A DNA stretch of 64,000 nucleotides from an uncultured Acetatifactor sp. GTDB lineage: Bacteria; Bacillota; Clostridia; Lachnospirales; Lachnospiraceae. The stretch's first letter is position 1, and every line of letters begins with the position of its first letter. The stretch spans positions 54,743 through 118,742 of the forward strand of contig CAKSAM010000007.1 of the NCBI GenBank assembly GCA_934436245.1, in the 5' to 3' direction. This document shows positions 49,379 through 59,367 of this stretch, one piece after another. Made by a program: the position numbers and the translations under genes. Below the pieces are notes generated by a model. That model searched no databases, was not told the DNA's origin, and saw only the letters and a program-made list of their open reading frames with translations.

Positions 49379-50452
49379 ATGAAAAAACGAAATCTGGCAA
49401 CAAAGATCTTTACAGGGTTACTTACGGTTGGGACGGTATTGTCCCTTACTGCCTGCGGCAGTGCAAGCAGCAAATATGGCACCAGCAATCTTATGGATGC
49501 GGATTTTGCTGTATCCAACGAGACGGCCGCATCCTCGGCACAATATTATGACAGCGGCTTCGGCACAGAAAACGCAGAAAGTGCGGAAGCAGCGGACAAC
49601 ACGGTGACGGAAGAAGGCGCAGCGAATGTGACAGTCACGGAACGGAAACTGATCAAAACCGTAAATATGGATGTGGAGACAAGGGAATATGATAAACTGA
49701 TGTCCGCCGTAGAGAGCAAGGTAACGGAGCTCGGCGGATACATCGAAAGTCTGGATGCTTATAACGGCAGTACATATTATAGTTATCGTTCTACAAGGAA
49801 TGCCAATCTGACGATCCGCATTCCCAAGGACCGTCTGGATGAATTCTTAAATACGGTATCTGATCTGGGCAATGTCACCAACCGTTCTGAAAATGTGCAG
49901 GATGTGACACTGACCTATGTAGATCTGCAAAGCCACCAAGATGCACTGCAGACGGAACAGGAACGTCTGATGCAATTGCTGGAACAGGCAGAGAGCATTG
50001 AAGACATTATCACCATCGAACAGAGACTGTCTGATGTGCGATATCAGCTGGAAAGCATGGAGTCTCAGCTGCGCAGCTATGATAATCAGGTTGACTACAG
50101 CACAGTATCTCTATATATTAACGAAGTAGAAGTGTATACTCCGGTAGAGGAGGAAAACACCTGGGAGCGTATCTCCACCGGATTTGTGGACAGTCTGAAA
50201 AATATCGGTGAGGGACTGAAGGAAGCAGCCATCTGGTTCGTGATCCATATCCCCTATCTGGTGATCTGGGCCATCGTGATCGCAGTGATCGTACTGATCT
50301 TAAAGAAGATTAAAAAGCGTACCAAACGGATCCGTACGGAGAAACAGGAAAAATTCGCCGAAGCGGAAGCAAAAATGCAAAAGACACTGCAGAATACGGC
50401 AGGCAATACTACCACGACAGAGGATACGGCGGCACAAAACAGTAAGAGCTGA
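49379..50452 (+). CDS. DUF4349 lipoprotein
   Basis: 357 residues. A lipobox LTAC puts the lipidated Cys at residue 26, after MKKRNLATKIFTGLLTVGTV. A Glu/Ala-rich linker leads to the DUF4349 domain (about 85-250, RKLIKTVNMDVETREYDKL, RIPKDRLDEFLNTV), including a coiled coil (about 185-235). A C-terminal membrane helix (about 287-307, VIHIPYLVIWAIVIAVIVLI) and a basic cytoplasmic tail follow. The protein would be tethered to the outer membrane face at its N-terminus and span the membrane at its C-terminus. Function is unknown for the family. Confidence 0.9.
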   Translation: MKKRNLATKIFTGLLTVGTVLSLTACGSASSKYGTSNLMDADFAVSNETAASSAQYYDSGFGTENAESAEAADNTVTEEGAANVTVTERKLIKTVNMDVETREYDKLMSAVESKVTELGGYIESLDAYNGSTYYSYRSTRNANLTIRIPKDRLDEFLNTVSDLGNVTNRSENVQDVTLTYVDLQSHQDALQTEQERLMQLLEQAESIEDIITIEQRLSDVRYQLESMESQLRSYDNQVDYSTVSLYINEVEVYTPVEEENTWERISTGFVDSLKNIGEGLKEAAIWFVIHIPYLVIWAIVIAVIVLILKKIKKRTKRIRTEKQEKFAEAEAKMQKTLQNTAGNTTTTEDTAAQNSKS

Positions 50453-50544
50453 TAATTTATCATACTTAAATGCAGCTGCTGACTATCTGACCGGTAACTG
50501 ACCGAAATCTGTCAGCAACAATTACAAGAACAGGAGAAATAAAA

Positions 50545-51462
50545 ATGAACGAAAATCCGGCATACAAATCCGGCTTTGCCACATTGATCGGACGTCCCAA
50601 CGTAGGGAAATCCACATTGATGAACCGACTGATCGGACAGAAGATCGCCATTACATCCAACAAACCCCAGACTACCCGTAACCGTATCCAGACGGTGCTG
50701 ACACTGGAAGAGGGACAGATCGTATTTCTGGACACTCCCGGTATCCATAAGGCGAAAAACAAGCTGGGTGATTACATGGTCAATGTGGCGGAGCATACGT
50801 TAAATGACGTGGATGTGATCTTATGGCTGGTAGAGCCTACGAATTTCATCGGTGCCGGAGAACGTCATATCATCGAACAGCTGAAGAAGACCAAGACCCC
50901 TGTGATCCTTGTGATCAACAAGACGGACACCGTGAAAAAGGATGATATCCTGGCATTTATTGATACCTACCGCAAGGAACTGGATTTTCAGGAAATCGTT
51001 CCGGTGTCCGCCTTAAAGGGCGACAACACGGACGTACTGATCCAGTGCATCTTGAAATATCTGCCCTACGGTCCGGCATTTTATGACGAGGATACCATCA
51101 CCGACCAGCCCATGCGGCAGATCGTGGCGGAGCTGATCCGGGAGAAGGCACTACGCCTTTTATCCGAAGAAATTCCCCACGGTATTGCCGTGACGGTGGA
51201 AAGCATGAAGGAGAGAGGCAGGATCTGCGACATTGAAGCAACTATTATCTGCGAGAGAGATTCCCATAAGGGGATCATCATCGGCAAGGGTGGTCAGATG
51301 CTGAAAAAGATCGGCTCCCAGGCACGCCCGGAGATAGAGGATATGCTGGAAATGAAGGTTAATTTACAACTTTGGGTAAAGGTGAAAAAAGACTGGAGAG
51401 ACAGCGATATTTTACTTAAAAATTTTGGATATAATCCGAAAGACATTGACATGGGCGAATAG
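50545..51462 (+). CDS. era: GTPase Era, 16S rRNA-binding
   Basis: 305 residues. GTPase motifs: G1 GRPNVGKS (16-23), G2 region TTRNRIQ, G3 DTPG (63-66), G4 NKTD (125-128), then SALKGDN as G5. A C-terminal KH domain has IIIGKGGQMLKKIG. Era assists 30S subunit maturation at the 3' end of 16S rRNA. Standing before a YqzL-like gene and recO is the classic Firmicutes order. RBS caggagaa. Confidence 0.97.
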   Translation: MNENPAYKSGFATLIGRPNVGKSTLMNRLIGQKIAITSNKPQTTRNRIQTVLTLEEGQIVFLDTPGIHKAKNKLGDYMVNVAEHTLNDVDVILWLVEPTNFIGAGERHIIEQLKKTKTPVILVINKTDTVKKDDILAFIDTYRKELDFQEIVPVSALKGDNTDVLIQCILKYLPYGPAFYDEDTITDQPMRQIVAELIREKALRLLSEEIPHGIAVTVESMKERGRICDIEATIICERDSHKGIIIGKGGQMLKKIGSQARPEIEDMLEMKVNLQLWVKVKKDWRDSDILLKNFGYNPKDIDMGE

Positions 51463-51531
51463 AAAAATAAAATTTGCAGACCCTATTTTTTACAGAGGAT
51501 CATACACTGATAGAAGAGGGGGATGCTTAAG

Positions 51532-51726
51532 ATGCAGTTCACAAATTACTGGCAGCAGTTTACACGTACCGGCAGAGTGGAGGATTACTTAAACTATCTG
51601 CAGAATGCAGAAAAGGAGAGTGAACCGGCTGTGACTGAAAGCAGCTGTGGAGAGAACTGCATGGTAAAAGGAAAAACAGAGCCTTTTGCCGGGGAGGATG
51701 GATCATGCAGGAATCCCTGTATGTAA
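51532..51726 (+). CDS. YqzL-like small protein between era and recO
   Basis: 64 residues from the ATG at 51532, 9 bp after gaggggg; an ATG at 51523 touches that RBS. It begins MQFTNYWQQFTRTGRVEDYL. B. subtilis YqzL, a short protein with a W..F..TG....YL pattern, lies between era and recO too, so the match rests on motif and position. The C-terminus has several Cys residues (CGENC ... CRNPC) not expected in YqzL. The 3' end overlaps recO by 22 bp, so translation is coupled. Confidence 0.65.
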   Translation: MQFTNYWQQFTRTGRVEDYLNYLQNAEKESEPAVTESSCGENCMVKGKTEPFAGEDGSCRNPCM

Positions 51727-52355
51727 CAGGAATCATATTAAAGCAGGCACCGTTTGGCGAATATGACAGACGGGTATGTCTGCTTACCAGAGAAAAAGGG
51801 AAGATCACTGCTTTTGCCAGAGGGGCAAGAAAGCCCGGCAACCGGTTGGCGGCAGCGACCAACCCTTTTGCTTTTGGCACATTCCGGATCTATGAGGGAC
51901 GGAATTCTTACACAATATCGGAAGCAGAGATCCAGAACTACTTTGAGGAACTGATGACGGATTATGTCGGTGCCTGCTACGGAATGTATTTTGCGGAAGT
52001 GGCGGATTTTTACTGCAGAGAGAACAATGATGAGCGGGAAATGATGAAGCTGATGTATCAGTCGCTCCGGGCCCTGTGTGCACCGTCACTTTCCAATGAA
52101 CTGGTACGCAGCATTTTCGAACTCAAGGCAATCGCTGTAAACGGAGAGTACCCGGGACCGCCTGCCGGACGTATTCTGGAAGAATCCACATTGTATGCAC
52201 TGAACTACATAGCGGAAAGTTCCGTGGAAAAGTTGTACACCTTTACTGTATCGGACAAGGTTCTCACAGAACTTTCACAGATTGCGTCGGAATATCGGAA
52301 ACGTTTCATGGACAGGTCATTCAAAAGTCTTGAAATACTCAAAACTCTATGTTAA
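51705..52355 (+). CDS. recO: DNA repair protein RecO
   Basis: 216 residues, somewhat short of the usual ~240-250. The N-terminal OB-fold starts SLYVTGIILKQAPFGEYDRRVCLLTREKGKI (residues 4-34), with FARGARKPGNRL following. The C-terminal helical domain (NELVRSIFELKAIAVNGEYP) lacks the four-Cys zinc site. RecO anneals single strands and helps load RecA in RecFOR repair. The missing zinc site is a variant already known in several RecO branches. A promoter for the next gene lies inside the last 30 bp. Confidence 0.88.
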   Translation: MQESLYVTGIILKQAPFGEYDRRVCLLTREKGKITAFARGARKPGNRLAAATNPFAFGTFRIYEGRNSYTISEAEIQNYFEELMTDYVGACYGMYFAEVADFYCRENNDEREMMKLMYQSLRALCAPSLSNELVRSIFELKAIAVNGEYPGPPAGRILEESTLYALNYIAESSVEKLYTFTVSDKVLTELSQIASEYRKRFMDRSFKSLEILKTLC

Positions 52356-52358
52356 AAT
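52330..52358 (+). promoter_or_regulatory. Promoter for the small lipoprotein, inside recO 3' end
   Basis: TTGAAA (52330-52335), 17-bp spacer, TAAAAT (52353-52358) preceded by TGt. The start would be near 52365, upstream of the ATG at 52394 and downstream of the spurious ATG at 52349. Confidence 0.65.
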
Positions 52359-52393
52359 CGGTTATGGCTGATGCCAAAAAAGGAGACTCATTT

Positions 52394-53026
52394 ATGAGGC
52401 ATAATATTATAAAAAAGGCTTTTACAGCGGTACTGTCAGGTATGTTGGTGCTGTCCTTAAGCAGCTGCGGTAAAGCAGCAAAGCTGCCTGAAGTGGTGGC
52501 AAATACTTCTCTGGTGGTGGAGAAGGGCGGCAAAGTAATTTCTTACCTGGTGAATACTTTTGATAAAGACTTTTACAGTCTGGATGGTCTCGGGCAGATG
52601 GCGGAAAAAGAGGCGGAGGAATTCAATGCCGCCCACGGGGAAGCACCGGAAACGCCCATGATAGTCAAAACGGTACAGACGTTGGGAGACGGAGCCACAG
52701 TCCAGGTAGTCCAGGAGTTCGCTGAGGTAAAATACTATGCGGAATATAATGAACAGGAGCTGTTCTACGGTTCCAGAGTAGAAGCCCTGGCAGATGGGAT
52801 CAGTGTGGATCTGGGGCTGGTGAATGCTTCGGACGGGACGCCGGCGGATCAGGCTAAGCTGGAGAAAGCACTGGAAAAGAATCATCTGATCATTACAAAT
52901 GCAAGCGCATATATTTACTGCCCATATCCGGTGCTGTATGTCAGCGAGGGTGTGGTCATGGGAGAAGATGGATATGTGGATGCTTCACAGTCCGATGGTG
53001 TCGTTACGATACTGATGAAAAAGTGA
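52394..53026 (+). CDS. Putative lipoprotein
   Basis: 210 residues from the ATG at 52394, with aggag 8 bp upstream. A longer frame from 52349 is rejected because the promoter starts transcription after it. The signal peptide RHNIIKKAFTAVLSGMLVLS ends in the lipobox LSSC, predicting a membrane-anchored extracellular protein. The rest (about 25-210) is acidic, mixed alpha/beta and unidentified. It carries its own promoter and is followed by glyS after 48 bp. Confidence 0.75.
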   Translation: MRHNIIKKAFTAVLSGMLVLSLSSCGKAAKLPEVVANTSLVVEKGGKVISYLVNTFDKDFYSLDGLGQMAEKEAEEFNAAHGEAPETPMIVKTVQTLGDGATVQVVQEFAEVKYYAEYNEQELFYGSRVEALADGISVDLGLVNASDGTPADQAKLEKALEKNHLIITNASAYIYCPYPVLYVSEGVVMGEDGYVDASQSDGVVTILMKK

Positions 53027-53074
53027 TGGCTTTAATGCAATACAAATATAGAGCAAGAAAGGTTTGGTACTGAC

Positions 53075-54463
53075 ATGGAAAAGACAATGGAGAAGATCGT
53101 AGCCCTGGCAAAAGCAAGAGGTTTTGTATATCCCGGTTCCGAGATTTACGGAGGTCTGGCAAATACCTGGGATTACGGTAATCTTGGTGTGGAGCTGAAA
53201 AATAATGTGAAAAAGGCATGGTGGCAGAAATTCATTCAGGAAAGTCCCTACAATGTAGGTGTAGACTGTGCGATCCTGATGAATCCCCAGACATGGGTAG
53301 CCAGTGGACACCTGGGTGGCTTCTCCGATCCTCTGATGGATTGTAAGGAATGTCATGAACGTTTCCGTGCGGATAAGCTGATCGAGGATTTCTGTGAAGA
53401 GAACGGCATTGCTATTGAGGGCAGCGTGGATGCCTGGAGCCAGGAAGAGATGAAGAACTTCATCGAGGAGCACAACGTTCCCTGTCCCACCTGCGGCAAG
53501 CATAACTTCACTGATATCCGTCAGTTCAACCTGATGTTCAAGACTTTCCAGGGTGTTACAGAGGATGCCAAGAACACCGTTTACTTAAGACCCGAAACGG
53601 CACAGGGTATTTTCGTTAACTTTAAAAATGTACAGAGAACTTCCCGTAAGAAGATTCCTTTCGGTATCGGACAGATCGGTAAGTCCTTCCGTAACGAGAT
53701 CACACCCGGTAATTTCACTTTCCGTACCAGAGAGTTCGAGCAGATGGAGCTGGAGTTCTTCTGTGAGCCGGGTACCGATATGGAGTGGTTCCAGTATTGG
53801 AGAGGCTTCTGCCGTGACTGGCTGCTGTCCTTAGGTATCAAGGAAGACGAGATGAGACTTCGTGATCATTCTCCCGAGGAGCTGTGCTTCTACAGTAAGG
53901 GAACTACCGATATCGAGTTCCTGTTCCCCTTCGGCTGGGGCGAACTGTGGGGTATCGCAGACAGAACTGATTATGATCTGACCCAGCATGCCAATACTTC
54001 CGGTGAGGATATGACTTACTTTGATGACGAGAAGAAGGAGAAGTATATCCCTTATGTTATCGAGCCTTCTCTGGGAGCAGACAGAGTGGTTCTGGCTTTC
54101 CTGTGTGCGGCGTATGATGAGGAAGAGTTAGAAGGTGGAGATATGCGTACCGTGCTTCGTTTCCATCCGGCACTGGCACCTGTGAAGATCGGTGTATTGC
54201 CTCTGTCCAAGAAGCTGAATGAGGGTGCAGAGAAGATTTATGCAGAGCTTTCTAAAAAGTATAACTGCGAATTTGACGACAGAGGAAATATCGGTAAGAG
54301 ATATCGTCGTCAGGATGAGATCGGTACCCCTTTCTGCGTGACTTATGACTTTGATTCCGAGACGGATGGCTGCGTTACCGTGCGTTTCCGTGATTCCATG
54401 GAGCAGGAGCGTGTTGCGATTGCTGATCTGGATGCTTATTTTGCAAATAAGTTTACATTCTAA
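53075..54463 (+). CDS. glyS: Glycyl-tRNA synthetase (class II, dimeric GlyRS)
   Basis: 462 residues. Class II motif 1 lies near residues 25-60 ([19 protein letters not shown]). Motif 2 is [14 protein letters not shown], and motif 3 is [15 protein letters not shown] zinc-binding insert (CKECHERF ... CPTC) sits between. The C-terminal anticodon-binding domain starts near [11 protein letters not shown]. It is the single-chain alpha-type GlyRS of Firmicutes/archaea/eukaryotes, not the two-subunit GlyQ/GlyS form. Codon use is strongly optimised. No T-box leader is evident in the short 48-bp gap. Confidence 0.96.
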   Translation: MEKTMEKIVALAKARGFVYPGSEIYGGLANTWDYGNLGVELKNNVKKAWWQKFIQESPYNVGVDCAILMNPQTWVASGHLGGFSDPLMDCKECHERFRADKLIEDFCEENGIAIEGSVDAWSQEEMKNFIEEHNVPCPTCGKHNFTDIRQFNLMFKTFQGVTEDAKNTVYLRPETAQGIFVNFKNVQRTSRKKIPFGIGQIGKSFRNEITPGNFTFRTREFEQMELEFFCEPGTDMEWFQYWRGFCRDWLLSLGIKEDEMRLRDHSPEELCFYSKGTTDIEFLFPFGWGELWGIADRTDYDLTQHANTSGEDMTYFDDEKKEKYIPYVIEPSLGADRVVLAFLCAAYDEEELEGGDMRTVLRFHPALAPVKIGVLPLSKKLNEGAEKIYAELSKKYNCEFDDRGNIGKRYRRQDEIGTPFCVTYDFDSETDGCVTVRFRDSMEQERVAIADLDAYFANKFTF

Positions 54464-54474
54464 GATGATTATCA

Positions 54475-54506
54475 GGGAGTAGAAGGAGATTTCTGCTCCC
54501 TTTTTT
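54475..54506 (+). terminator. Terminator after glyS
   Basis: 10-bp stem with one G-U, gggagtagaa (54475-54484) / ttctgctccc (54491-54500), loop ggagat, TTTTTT tail. Confidence 0.92.
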
Positions 54507-54526
54507 AAGTTGGCGGAGGGGATAAC

Positions 54527-57500
54527 ATGGAATTGCTGGAAGCGTTTCAGATTCTGGGAGTCAAACAGACAAAAGATGAGAGAACACTGAAAAATGCATA
54601 TCGTGAAAAACTGACAATAACAAATCCCGAGGATGATCCGGAAGGGTTTAAACGCCTGCGGACTGCCTATGAGGAGGCCTGTCGCTATGCCAGAACACCG
54701 GATGCGCAGGAAGAGCAGGAACCGGTACAGACGCTGGAGGATGGTACGCTTGCAGGACAGTGGGTTGCCGGTGCACGGAAGATTTATGAGAACATTACAG
54801 ACAGATGTGATGAACAAAAGTGGAAAGAACTTTTTGAGGCGGATGTGTTTCTATCTCTGGAGGAAGAGGAGAATTGTACCACCTATCTGCTGCGTTTTCT
54901 TATGGAACACTTTAAGCTGCCTACCAATGTCTGGAAACTTCTGGATGACAGAATCCATATTGTACAGAATGCAGGGGCGCTTCGTGAGAGATTTCCGGCA
55001 CAGTTTGTGAATTATATGGTACATAAATGCGAAGCCGGGGAGGAAGTGGATTTTGCTCAGTTTGAGGGAGCGCCGGATGCAGATTATGATCAGTTTCTGC
55101 AATATTACGACAGAGCCTATCAGGCACTGCAGGAGAAAAAATTCCAGGAAGCGGAGCAGATGATCGGATGCGGCGATGCGTTGGGCATAACACATCCTGT
55201 CATGGAAATCTGTCGGGCATCCCTCTATGAAGGAAAAGGACAGACCGAAGAAGCCATTGCTTTGTTGAAGGAGCTGTCGGCCAGATATCCGGAGGATGAT
55301 CTGATTGCTTACAATACCGCAGAGATGCTCTGGAGGAATGATAAACATCCGGAGGCTGCGGCAATTTACGAAGAACTTCGGAGAAAACTGCCGAAACACT
55401 ATATGGCAAATTTACGTCTGGCAGACTGGTATTATGAGCAGGGACAATATAAAGAAGCCAAAAAATGTGCGGAGGAGATTCTCTCTGTAGGTGGGGATGA
55501 TTCCTTTTTAGATACTCTCAAAAAAATCAACTTCTGTCTGGAACAGAAAATGGAACAGGACTATGCGGATACAGCAGATGCCGGTCTCGGGCTGGATCTG
55601 TGCTGGTGCTATCTGCAGGATGGAAAGACAGATCTGGGAATCCGCACAGCCACAGCATTGGAGCAGAAAGTCCCCGAGGGAAGAGGAGAAGAATATCTCG
55701 GGCTTATGACAAAGCTGCATGCGGAGGCGGCGGAGTACGAGAAGACCATTGCGCTGGCGGTAAAATGGCAAGAGAGTCTGGAGAAAAAGATGCTTCGTGA
55801 TACGGATCCGGAGGAAGAGGAGAAAGACAAAGACAGGATTCGTCAGTCCCATCTGATCCGGATGCAGTGCTATAGGGCTTACGGTTATGTCCAGCCGGAA
55901 AAGTTTGCAGAAGCCATTACCGAGGCAGAAAAAGCCGAAACTGGTACTCCGAAGGACATTGGCATGTTGATTGAAAAGGCTCAGATCTATGTAGAGATGG
56001 AAGAATACGAGCGCTGTGCGGAAATCTCCCAGAGACTGATTGAGGATTATCAGGTCTATGCAGCATATGCCAACGAACTGGAAGCGGCTAAGCGACAGTG
56101 GAATGCAGCAGGAGTGATTGAGAACGGAAGAGCCTGCTTAAGTTATTTTCCAACCTATGTCAAAGCTTATGAAATGATAGCAAAGGTATATACGGATCTG
56201 TCGAGACCGGAGGATCTGAAAGCGTTGCTTCAGCAGGCAAAGGATAATAATGCAAAAAGTGTTATTCTGGATGCCTATGAATGGCAGTTGACCAATACCC
56301 CGATCCCACAGGAACAGGTGAACGATGCCATTGACAAATTCCGGAAGGAATATCTGAGTAAACTGGAAGCCGGAAAAACGATTTTTTATCGGAGAGGACT
56401 TCCTGTGATCACTGAATACCTGTATGGATATCCCTGCGAATATATGCTGGTAGAGCGTGGCAATTTCCACGAGGCGGCAGTTTGCCTGGATGCTGCAAAA
56501 GCAGATTATGAAAAGGCACTTTCCACCAATCCGGCCCATCCTTTTGCCTGGAAGGGACTGGCACAGATCCACAGATATCGTGGAGAATACGATGAAGCCA
56601 TGATCTGTCTCAAAAAGTGTGCGTTTTTTTATGAAAAAGGTGGAACACAGAACACTGTCTGGCCGGATCTGATCGCGGAACAGGCGGAGATTTATTTACT
56701 GTTGGGAAATATGGAACAGGCGGAGCAGTTTTACCGCAGATACCTGGAAGTTACGGGAACTGCCGGAGAGAGAGACAGAGAGCGCATGAAATCTTTTGCC
56801 AGATGTCTGGCATGCAATGACAAGACTACGGAAGCACTCAGGGTGCTGGACAAGGCGTTTGTCAACGTACTGGATGCAATCGGAGAAAAGCTGGATCTGT
56901 GTGTCTGGTGCGGAGAAAAGGCCATCGTCGGGAACTTTTTGGAAACGTGGCCTGAGAAGATTGATCTGATCGGAAAAAACACCGGAAATACCCAGGAGTA
57001 TTTCGAAGATTATTTCTTTCATCTGGGATGGTACGGACTGATCTTCGGTTCCGGAAAAGTAGCCATAAAGAATATGGATAAGGCACTGATCTTCCGAAAA
57101 GAAAATCTGCGTAAAAAAAGTGCCATGGCGGATCTGATCCTGGCATGCATTCTGTACGGAGACAGAAAAAAAGGAGCCGATTATGCACAGGCTTTGAAGG
57201 CCTGCATGGAGAGAGAAGACAAAAGCGGTACAGACGTGTACCTGAAGAACCCAAAACTCCGAATCGTGCATGAATATCTGGCGTCGTATTATACGGCAAC
57301 CATTGAGGAGCAGGATACCCTTTTGGAACTGGCGGAGGATTGCGCATTTTGCCGCCATTGTGTACATCCCGTCTGTGTCGAGATGGAGATGGTCAGAATC
57401 CTTCAACTACTGAAAAAGGGACAGGAGAAGGAAGCTCTGGAACGGCTGGAGGGACAGATGCAGGGACATCCCGAAATGGGATTGCAGGCAATCTGGCATC

Positions 57501-57652
57501 GGTATCATTCTGAACAGGGACAGGCGGAAGAACTGGAGGCACAAAGGAAACAGAAGCAAAGCACAGATCCTGCCGTAGCCGCTTTTCACAGAGAAAAGTC
57601 AGAGACTGAAAAAAAGAGTTTATGGCAGCGGTTATTTGGCAAAAGGGATTAA
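54527..57652 (+). CDS. TPR-rich protein with HPD-less J-like N-terminus
   Basis: 1041 residues. Residues about 1-58 look like a J domain (LLEAFQILGVKQTKDERTL, LKNAYREKLTITNPEDDPEG), but where HPD should be the sequence reads NPE, so classical DnaJ stimulation is doubtful. The rest is an array of tetratricopeptide-like helices (about 170-1000; ALQEKKFQEAEQM, AEMLWRNDKHPEAAAIYEEL, AFAWKGLAQIHRYRGEYDEA-like units). It ends in a basic tail. No signal peptide or membrane segment is evident. It is followed 29 bp later by an Hsp70, a pairing I have seen often in Clostridia. It might act as a substrate or scaffold adaptor for that Hsp70 (inference). Confidence 0.8.
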   Translation: MELLEAFQILGVKQTKDERTLKNAYREKLTITNPEDDPEGFKRLRTAYEEACRYARTPDAQEEQEPVQTLEDGTLAGQWVAGARKIYENITDRCDEQKWKELFEADVFLSLEEEENCTTYLLRFLMEHFKLPTNVWKLLDDRIHIVQNAGALRERFPAQFVNYMVHKCEAGEEVDFAQFEGAPDADYDQFLQYYDRAYQALQEKKFQEAEQMIGCGDALGITHPVMEICRASLYEGKGQTEEAIALLKELSARYPEDDLIAYNTAEMLWRNDKHPEAAAIYEELRRKLPKHYMANLRLADWYYEQGQYKEAKKCAEEILSVGGDDSFLDTLKKINFCLEQKMEQDYADTADAGLGLDLCWCYLQDGKTDLGIRTATALEQKVPEGRGEEYLGLMTKLHAEAAEYEKTIALAVKWQESLEKKMLRDTDPEEEEKDKDRIRQSHLIRMQCYRAYGYVQPEKFAEAITEAEKAETGTPKDIGMLIEKAQIYVEMEEYERCAEISQRLIEDYQVYAAYANELEAAKRQWNAAGVIENGRACLSYFPTYVKAYEMIAKVYTDLSRPEDLKALLQQAKDNNAKSVILDAYEWQLTNTPIPQEQVNDAIDKFRKEYLSKLEAGKTIFYRRGLPVITEYLYGYPCEYMLVERGNFHEAAVCLDAAKADYEKALSTNPAHPFAWKGLAQIHRYRGEYDEAMICLKKCAFFYEKGGTQNTVWPDLIAEQAEIYLLLGNMEQAEQFYRRYLEVTGTAGERDRERMKSFARCLACNDKTTEALRVLDKAFVNVLDAIGEKLDLCVWCGEKAIVGNFLETWPEKIDLIGKNTGNTQEYFEDYFFHLGWYGLIFGSGKVAIKNMDKALIFRKENLRKKSAMADLILACILYGDRKKGADYAQALKACMEREDKSGTDVYLKNPKLRIVHEYLASYYTATIEEQDTLLELAEDCAFCRHCVHPVCVEMEMVRILQLLKKGQEKEALERLEGQMQGHPEMGLQAIWHRYHSEQGQAEELEAQRKQKQSTDPAVAAFHREKSETEKKSLWQRLFGKRD

Positions 57653-57681
57653 AAATATAGAATGAAGAGAGAAGAAAATGT

Positions 57682-59367
57682 ATGATAGTCGGAATTGATT
57701 TGGGAACTACCAACAGTCTGGTGGCAGTGTTTACGGAGGAAGGACCGAAGATCATCCCTAACCGTCTGGGAAAGCATCTGACACCTTCTGTGGTCAGTGT
57801 AGATCAGGAGGGCAATGTCTATGTGGGGGAAACGGCGCAGGAGCGCAGAAGTCTCTATCCCGACAGCGTGGCGCAGGCGTTCAAACGTAGCATGGGAACG
57901 GACCGTACTTATGAATTGTCCGGCAGAATGTTCCGTCCGGAGGAATTGTCCAGCATGATCCTGCGTTATCTGAAGGAAGATGCTGAAAGCTTTCTGGGGG
58001 AAGAGATCACGGAAGCTGTAATCAGTGTGCCGGCCTATTTTGATGACAAAAGACGAAAAGCCACCAAACGCGCCGGAGAACTGGCGGGACTGAAAGTGGA
58101 GCGTATGATCTCAGAGCCTACTGCGGCTGCGGTGGCCTACGGACTGTACGAGAAGGAAAAGGATACCAGGTTCCTGGTGTTTGACTTAGGCGGTGGAACC
58201 TTTGACGTCTCTATTCTGGAACTCTATCACAATATTCTGGAAGTGCGGGCGGTAGCCGGAGACAACTATCTGGGTGGTGAAGATTTCACGGAAGTGCTGG
58301 CGAAGATTTTCCTGCAAAAGACCGGATGGCATTATAAGAATCTGTCTGAAAAAGAGCAGGTGCGTCTTTACAAAAAGGCAGAGGAAGCCAAACGCACCAT
58401 CAGCGATCAGACTTCGGTGACCATGGAGTTGACTGTGGGGGAAGAGACGAAATCAGAGGAAATCACCCTGAAAGAATACGAAGAAGAATGTGAAGAATTG
58501 TTGATGAAGATCCGTGAGCCGGTGAAAAAGAGTCTGTCGGATGCCGGACTGAAGCTGCAGGATATCGATGAGGTGCTGCTGATCGGCGGAGCCACCAGAC
58601 TGTCGGTGGTCAGAGATTTCCTGATCCGTCTGTTCCGCAAATTCCCGGATACAAGAATGAATCCGGATGAGGCTGTGGCACTGGGGGCGGCAATCCAGGC
58701 AGCCATGAAGGAGCGTCGGGCGGAAGTGAAAGAAGTGATTCTGACAGACGTCTGCTCCTTTACGCTGGGAACGGAAGTTGTGGTGGAATACGAGGAAGGA
58801 AAGTTTGAGGATGGACGTTTCTGTCCTATTATCGAGCGAAATACCGTAATCCCGGCCAGTCATACGGAGAGAATGTATACCGTCAGGGATAATCAGGACA
58901 AAGTCCGGGTCAGAGTGCTGCAGGGAGAGAGTCGCTTTGCCAGAAACAATCTGTTCCTGGGAGAACTGAATATTGAAGTCCCCAAGGGACCAAAGGGCAG
59001 CGAAGCAGTGGATGTGACTTACACCTATGATATCAATTCCCTGCTGGAGGTAGAGGTCAAGGTGGTATCCACCGGCCTGACCCAGAAAATGATCATCAAG
59101 GGGCAGGACAATCAGATGACGGATGAAGAGATCCAAAAGCGCATGGAAGAACTGTCTTACCTGAAAATCCAGCCCAGAGATTTGGAGGAGAACCGGCTGG
59201 TACTGCTCCGGGCAGAACGGATGTATGAGGAAGCACTGGGAGAGAGGCGAAAAGAACTGGATCGATACATTACTGCTTTTGAGGCAGCTCTGAAAAGAGG
59301 TAAAAAAGAGGAAATCGAGGAGGCCAGAGAGGAACTGAATGAAATTCTGGAACAGGAAGATGAGTGA
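57682..59367 (+). CDS. DnaK-like Hsp70 chaperone (accessory, HscC-type)
   Basis: 561 residues, shorter than DnaK (about 610-640). ATPase motifs: [47 protein letters not shown] and [16 protein letters not shown]. The substrate domain starts after about residue 385; a short lid ends in acidic helices ([20 protein letters not shown]). The start ATG at 57682 gives the canonical MIVGIDLG. This paralogue is not next to grpE or dnaJ. It lies between a J-like TPR protein and a membrane protein, suggesting a specialised chaperone system. Confidence 0.9.
   Translation: MIVGIDLGTTNSLVAVFTEEGPKIIPNRLGKHLTPSVVSVDQEGNVYVGETAQERRSLYPDSVAQAFKRSMGTDRTYELSGRMFRPEELSSMILRYLKEDAESFLGEEITEAVISVPAYFDDKRRKATKRAGELAGLKVERMISEPTAAAVAYGLYEKEKDTRFLVFDLGGGTFDVSILELYHNILEVRAVAGDNYLGGEDFTEVLAKIFLQKTGWHYKNLSEKEQVRLYKKAEEAKRTISDQTSVTMELTVGEETKSEEITLKEYEEECEELLMKIREPVKKSLSDAGLKLQDIDEVLLIGGATRLSVVRDFLIRLFRKFPDTRMNPDEAVALGAAIQAAMKERRAEVKEVILTDVCSFTLGTEVVVEYEEGKFEDGRFCPIIERNTVIPASHTERMYTVRDNQDKVRVRVLQGESRFARNNLFLGELNIEVPKGPKGSEAVDVTYTYDINSLLEVEVKVVSTGLTQKMIIKGQDNQMTDEEIQKRMEELSYLKIQPRDLEENRLVLLRAERMYEEALGERRKELDRYITAFEAALKRGKKEEIEEAREELNEILEQEDE

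Noticed and set aside
53027..53074. T-box leader for glyS
   Set aside because: The gap is only 48 bp and holds no specifier stem or T-box sequence. The same holds for the ~92-nt alaS leader at 61456-61547.
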